In this document: piece after piece, positions 43,695-46,553 of the stretch
Position numbering within the stretch: position 1 is the first letter of the stretch
Layout: the number at the start of each line of letters is the position of its first letter
NCBI RefSeq assembly: GCF_003245365.1
Contig: NZ_NBIU01000011.1
Span: 1-46,553, forward strand
Source: Helicobacter valdiviensis
Lineage (GTDB): Bacteria > Campylobacterota > Campylobacteria > Campylobacterales > Helicobacteraceae
Direction: 5' to 3'
Length of the DNA: 46,553 nt
Notes under the pieces: model-generated
Database searches by the model: none
What the model was told of the DNA's origin: nothing
Seen by the model: the letters and a program-made list of their open reading frames with translations, nothing else
Made by a program: the position numbers and the translations under genes

Positions 43695-44408
43695 CTAAAT
43701 TTGCTCTACTTTTTTGATTTCACTTAGTCTAACCCAAGCAAGTATTCTTAAAATAAGTGCTCCAATAACAAGTAGATAACCTATACCAAGAAATGCTGTG
43801 AGCACTCCTATAACCTCAATATAAAAAGCATACATAAAATAGGGTTGGTTAGTAATATGTGCTAACTCTTTTGTATATTGATATCTAAACCAAATCGCAC
43901 CCACAAAGGAAACAATGGCTATAATCATTCCTATTGCCGCTAATGATTGACTGTTGGTGCCAAAACCTATTCCTGCTACTATTACTGCTATAAAAAATCC
44001 AACAAACATTATAATTGTAGGAATGAGGAAATTTCTAAACAGAGTTTTACTATGAGATAAAGTTGCCAAAGATTTATTTATAATGATAAATAAAAATAAA
44101 GCAACAAAAGCAGTAATTGCATTGATTAAAGGAATATATAAGCAAATATAAGCAATGATTGCCTTTTTTCTTAAATCAGGAATTTCTGATGAAGAGAGCA
44201 TTGCATTAAAGCTTTCTAAACTAGGTGCTGCATTTTTTGTGATGTAAATGGATTTTGCTTCTCCATTTTCTTGTGTGAAATCCACTTCAGCACCAATTAG
44301 CAACTTTTCTTGCATACTTTTTAGATTTTGAATATCTTCTAGCTTGTAAGTATAGCGATTCCCATCATTCCCGCTAATTAATCCAAGAGCAATGATTTTC
44401 CCTTGCAT
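43695..44408 (-). CDS. Membrane protein with small N-terminal beta domain
   Basis: This 237-residue protein opens with a short soluble domain (residues 1-60, G-K-I-I-A-L-G-L-I-S-G-N-D-G-N-R-Y-T-Y) resembling an OB-type or cold-shock-like beta fold. Four or five membrane segments follow between residues 85 and 225. Similar two-part proteins occur as uncharacterised membrane proteins. RBS AAGGAG precedes the ATG. A possible terminator, AAGCCTTAAGGCTT, ends it. Confidence 0.6.
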   Translation of the reverse strand: MQGKIIALGLISGNDGNRYTYKLEDIQNLKSMQEKLLIGAEVDFTQENGEAKSIYITKNAAPSLESFNAMLSSSEIPDLRKKAIIAYICLYIPLINAITAFVALFLFIIINKSLATLSHSKTLFRNFLIPTIIMFVGFFIAVIVAGIGFGTNSQSLAAIGMIIAIVSFVGAIWFRYQYTKELAHITNQPYFMYAFYIEVIGVLTAFLGIGYLLVIGALILRILAWVRLSEIKKVEQI

Positions 44409-44570
44409 TGTATCTCCTTAAATAAAATTAAACTTAAATTATTTCATAAAATTTTTTAAAGCCTAATAAAAAAAATTTATGAAAATATTTTATAGAGCTT
44501 TGCAATAGAACTTAAGAGAAGTTTTGATAAAATTAGTTAAATTTTTATTCTATAATTTTAAGGTAAATTT

Positions 44571-45998
44571 ATGTCTGCTTACGAAACAATTATCGGACTT
44601 GAAGTGCATGTCCAACTCAATACAAAAACAAAAATTTTCTGCTCTTGTGCCACTAGTTTTGGAGAAGAGCCTAATAAAAATGTCTGTCCAACATGCCTTG
44701 GGCTTCCAGGTGCATTACCGGTGCTAAACAAAGAAGTGGTAAAAAAAGCAATTTCATTTGGCACTGCAATTAATGCAAAAATTAATCAAAATTCAATCTT
44801 TGCTAGAAAAAATTATTTTTATCCAGATTTACCTAAAGCTTATCAAATCAGTCAGTTTGAAATTCCGATTGTAGGGCGTGGAAATATTGAGATTGAAGTT
44901 AATGGAGAAAAGAAAATCATCGGTGTAACAAGAGCTCATATGGAAGAAGATGCGGGAAAAAATATCCACGAAGATAGCTACTCTAAAGTGGATTTAAATC
45001 GTGCATGCACACCGCTTTTAGAAATCGTAAGTGAGCCTGATATGAGAAGCAGTGATGAGGCTATTGCTTATCTTAAGAAGCTCCATTCTATTGTGCGATT
45101 TTTAGGGATTAGTGATGCAAATATGCAAGAAGGTAGTTTTAGATGTGATGCAAATGTTTCTATCCGTCCAAAGGGAGATTCTAAACTTTATACAAGAGTT
45201 GAGATTAAAAATCTAAATTCTTTTAAATTTATCCAAAAAGCCATAGAATATGAAGTAGAACGCCAAATTGAAGCTTGGGAAGATGGCAAGTATGAAGAAG
45301 AAGTTGTGCAAGAGACAAGACTTTTTGATACTAACAAAGGCACAACAAGATCTATGAGAGGAAAAGAGGAAGCTGCTGATTATAGGTATTTCCCAGATCC
45401 TGATTTATTGCCAGTGTTTATTGATGAAGAGCTTATGAATGAGGGCAAAAAAATCCCAGAAATGCCAGATGAAAAAAGAGCTAGATATATAAAAGATTTT
45501 GGTATAAAAGAAAGCGATGCCATTGTGCTAACAAGTGAGCTTGAAATGGCACTTTATTTTGAAGATATGCTAAGCCTTGGAGCAAGTGCTAAAGGCTCTG
45601 TAACTTGGCTAACAACTGAGCTTTTAGGAAGATTAAAAGGTGAAAACACTTTGCAAAATTGCGGAGTAGAATCAAGCACTTTAGCTACTTTGGTAAAACG
45701 CATTGATGAGGGCAAAATAAGTGGAAAAAGTGCTAAAGAAATCCTTGATGTCTTAGTAGAAAAGAGGGGTGGCGATGTAGATGGCCTAATAGATTCTATG
45801 GGATTAGCACAAGTAAATGATGATGGAGCAATTTTGAGTGCTATTGAATCTGTGCTAAGTGCCAATGCAGATAAAGTAGCAGAGTATAAAAGTGGGAAAG
45901 ATAAGCTTTTTGGATTCTTTGTAGGTCAAGTAATGAAAAATAGTAAGGGTGCAAATCCAGCAAGAGTAAATGAGTTGTTAAAACAAAAGCTTGGGTAA
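44571..45998 (+). CDS. gatB: Asp-tRNA(Asn)/Glu-tRNA(Gln) amidotransferase subunit B
   Basis: This 475-residue subunit binds the misacylated tRNA and activates it with ATP in the GatCAB complex. Family motifs are intact: [10 protein letters not shown] near residue 9, [12 protein letters not shown] near residue 39, and E-E-D-A-G-K near residue 126. The C-terminal YqeY-like helical domain starts near residue 330. A TATAAT box at 44551-44556 and RBS AAGG precede the ATG. It is needed where GlnRS or AsnRS is missing, as in this group. Confidence 0.95.
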   Translation: MSAYETIIGLEVHVQLNTKTKIFCSCATSFGEEPNKNVCPTCLGLPGALPVLNKEVVKKAISFGTAINAKINQNSIFARKNYFYPDLPKAYQISQFEIPIVGRGNIEIEVNGEKKIIGVTRAHMEEDAGKNIHEDSYSKVDLNRACTPLLEIVSEPDMRSSDEAIAYLKKLHSIVRFLGISDANMQEGSFRCDANVSIRPKGDSKLYTRVEIKNLNSFKFIQKAIEYEVERQIEAWEDGKYEEEVVQETRLFDTNKGTTRSMRGKEEAADYRYFPDPDLLPVFIDEELMNEGKKIPEMPDEKRARYIKDFGIKESDAIVLTSELEMALYFEDMLSLGASAKGSVTWLTTELLGRLKGENTLQNCGVESSTLATLVKRIDEGKISGKSAKEILDVLVEKRGGDVDGLIDSMGLAQVNDDGAILSAIESVLSANADKVAEYKSGKDKLFGFFVGQVMKNSKGANPARVNELLKQKLG

Positions 45999-46110
45999 TT
46001 TTTGTTGGGGGTGGGGTTATTTTAGAATTAAAAATGATTAAATTTGTAGGAAATAATTTGTTTAGAGATTAAATGAAGTAGGCAATTTTAAAAAAAAGGG
46101 GGGAGTTCTT

Positions 46111-46553
46111 ATGCAAAAGTTTTTAATGGTTTTAGGGATTTGTGTTACTTTAAGTGTTGGCATTAACGCTCAATCTCCAAAAGAAGCTAAACCTAGCTTT
46201 AATTGTGCCAAAGCAACTACAAGAGTTGAAGAGGTAATTTGCAATGATGAAAGTGGGGAGTTACAAAATTTAGATCGCTATATGGGTGAAGTCTATACAC
46301 AATTAAGAAAAGAGTTAAAAATCTCTAAGTTTCCTAATAAAGAACAAAGATTAAAAGATCTTTTAGAATCACAAAGAGCTTTTATTAAACATTTAAATGA
46401 AGTTCGTTTTATAGGAGATGCCTATGAAGAACGCATTACACATTTACTTAAACTTCTAGGAGAAGTGCTAGATTCTAATAATAAAGAATTATGTGAATAT
46501 GCAAGAAGATATAAGAGTGATTGGAGCAAATGGCAAAAAGTTCCTCCCTCCAT
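46111..46553 (+). CDS. LprI-like periplasmic protein, cut by the window end
   Basis: The frame opens at ATG 46111 after an unusually strong RBS (GGGGGGAG at 46098-46105) and stays open to the last base, so the gene is partial. Residues 1-22 are a signal peptide. A domain resembling the LprI/DUF1311 family follows, with F-N-C-A-K, V-E-E-V-I-C-N-D and L-Q-N-L-D-R-Y-M and a helical remainder with a third Cys. Family members can inhibit host lysozyme. The role here is inferred. Confidence 0.65.
   Translation, partial: MQKFLMVLGICVTLSVGINAQSPKEAKPSFNCAKATTRVEEVICNDESGELQNLDRYMGEVYTQLRKELKISKFPNKEQRLKDLLESQRAFIKHLNEVRFIGDAYEERITHLLKLLGEVLDSNNKELCEYARRYKSDWSKWQKVPPS

Overview
The window is AT-rich chromosomal DNA of a Helicobacter-type member of the Campylobacterota. 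The evidence is the gene content: nikR, a UPF0323-type lipoprotein gene followed by a glutathionylspermidine-synthase-like gene, and the lspA-glmM / rpsT-prfA neighbourhood, which I recall from H. pylori. A prepilin peptidase, a metNIQ operon and a metalloprotease autotransporter point to a non-gastric (enterohepatic-like) species. The species itself cannot be read from the sequence.

Positions 1 to about 17.4 kb are prophage, or the right-hand part of one. It holds a TerS-like gene on the minus strand, a coiled-coil tail fibre with two downstream genes, a lysis block (holin-like, DUF1353-like, GH24 endolysin, i-spanin-like and o-spanin-like proteins), a P22-type portal protein, a HicAB toxin-antitoxin pair placed inside the structural genes, and several virion-like proteins. 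No integrase, large terminase or major capsid gene is visible, so the element either continues left of position 1 or is incomplete. Six of its transcription units start at one motif, TTAACCCTT-N21-TAnnnT, always with the same spacing and just upstream of the gene. I read this as a prophage-specific promoter class. Secreted two-cysteine proteins, apparently one family, sit at 2073-2888 and at 14.7-17.4 kb; the right-hand cluster is a tandem duplication. GC-rich structured DNA at 12.85-13.36 kb contains tandem hairpin units whose stems change on both sides.

Positions 17.4-18.8 kb are non-coding: a poly-C tract, a strong orphan promoter, a hairpin element related to one inside the prophage, and palindromic repeats of the 'ATTGCGAG...GTGGCAATCT' type.

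From 18.8 to 33.9 kb lie ordinary core genes: metQ-metI-metN, a Na/Pi cotransporter-like gene, tRNA-Asn, ubiE-argH, a hemJ-like gene, the UPF0323-like lipoprotein, a glutathionylspermidine synthase-like ligase, truA, an lptF/G-type gene, a prepilin peptidase, nikR-nadD-rsfS as an overlapping operon, and an UPF1-like helicase that may start at CTG.

Positions 33.9-36.0 kb hold a small very AT-rich accessory patch of unrecognised, partly overlapping small genes, followed by a 1087-residue autotransporter with a metzincin-like passenger. The rest is core again: tRNA-Val, lspA-glmM, rpsT-prfA, a membrane protein, gatB, and the start of an LprI-like periplasmic protein cut by the window end. All function calls come from reading motifs; no database search was run.
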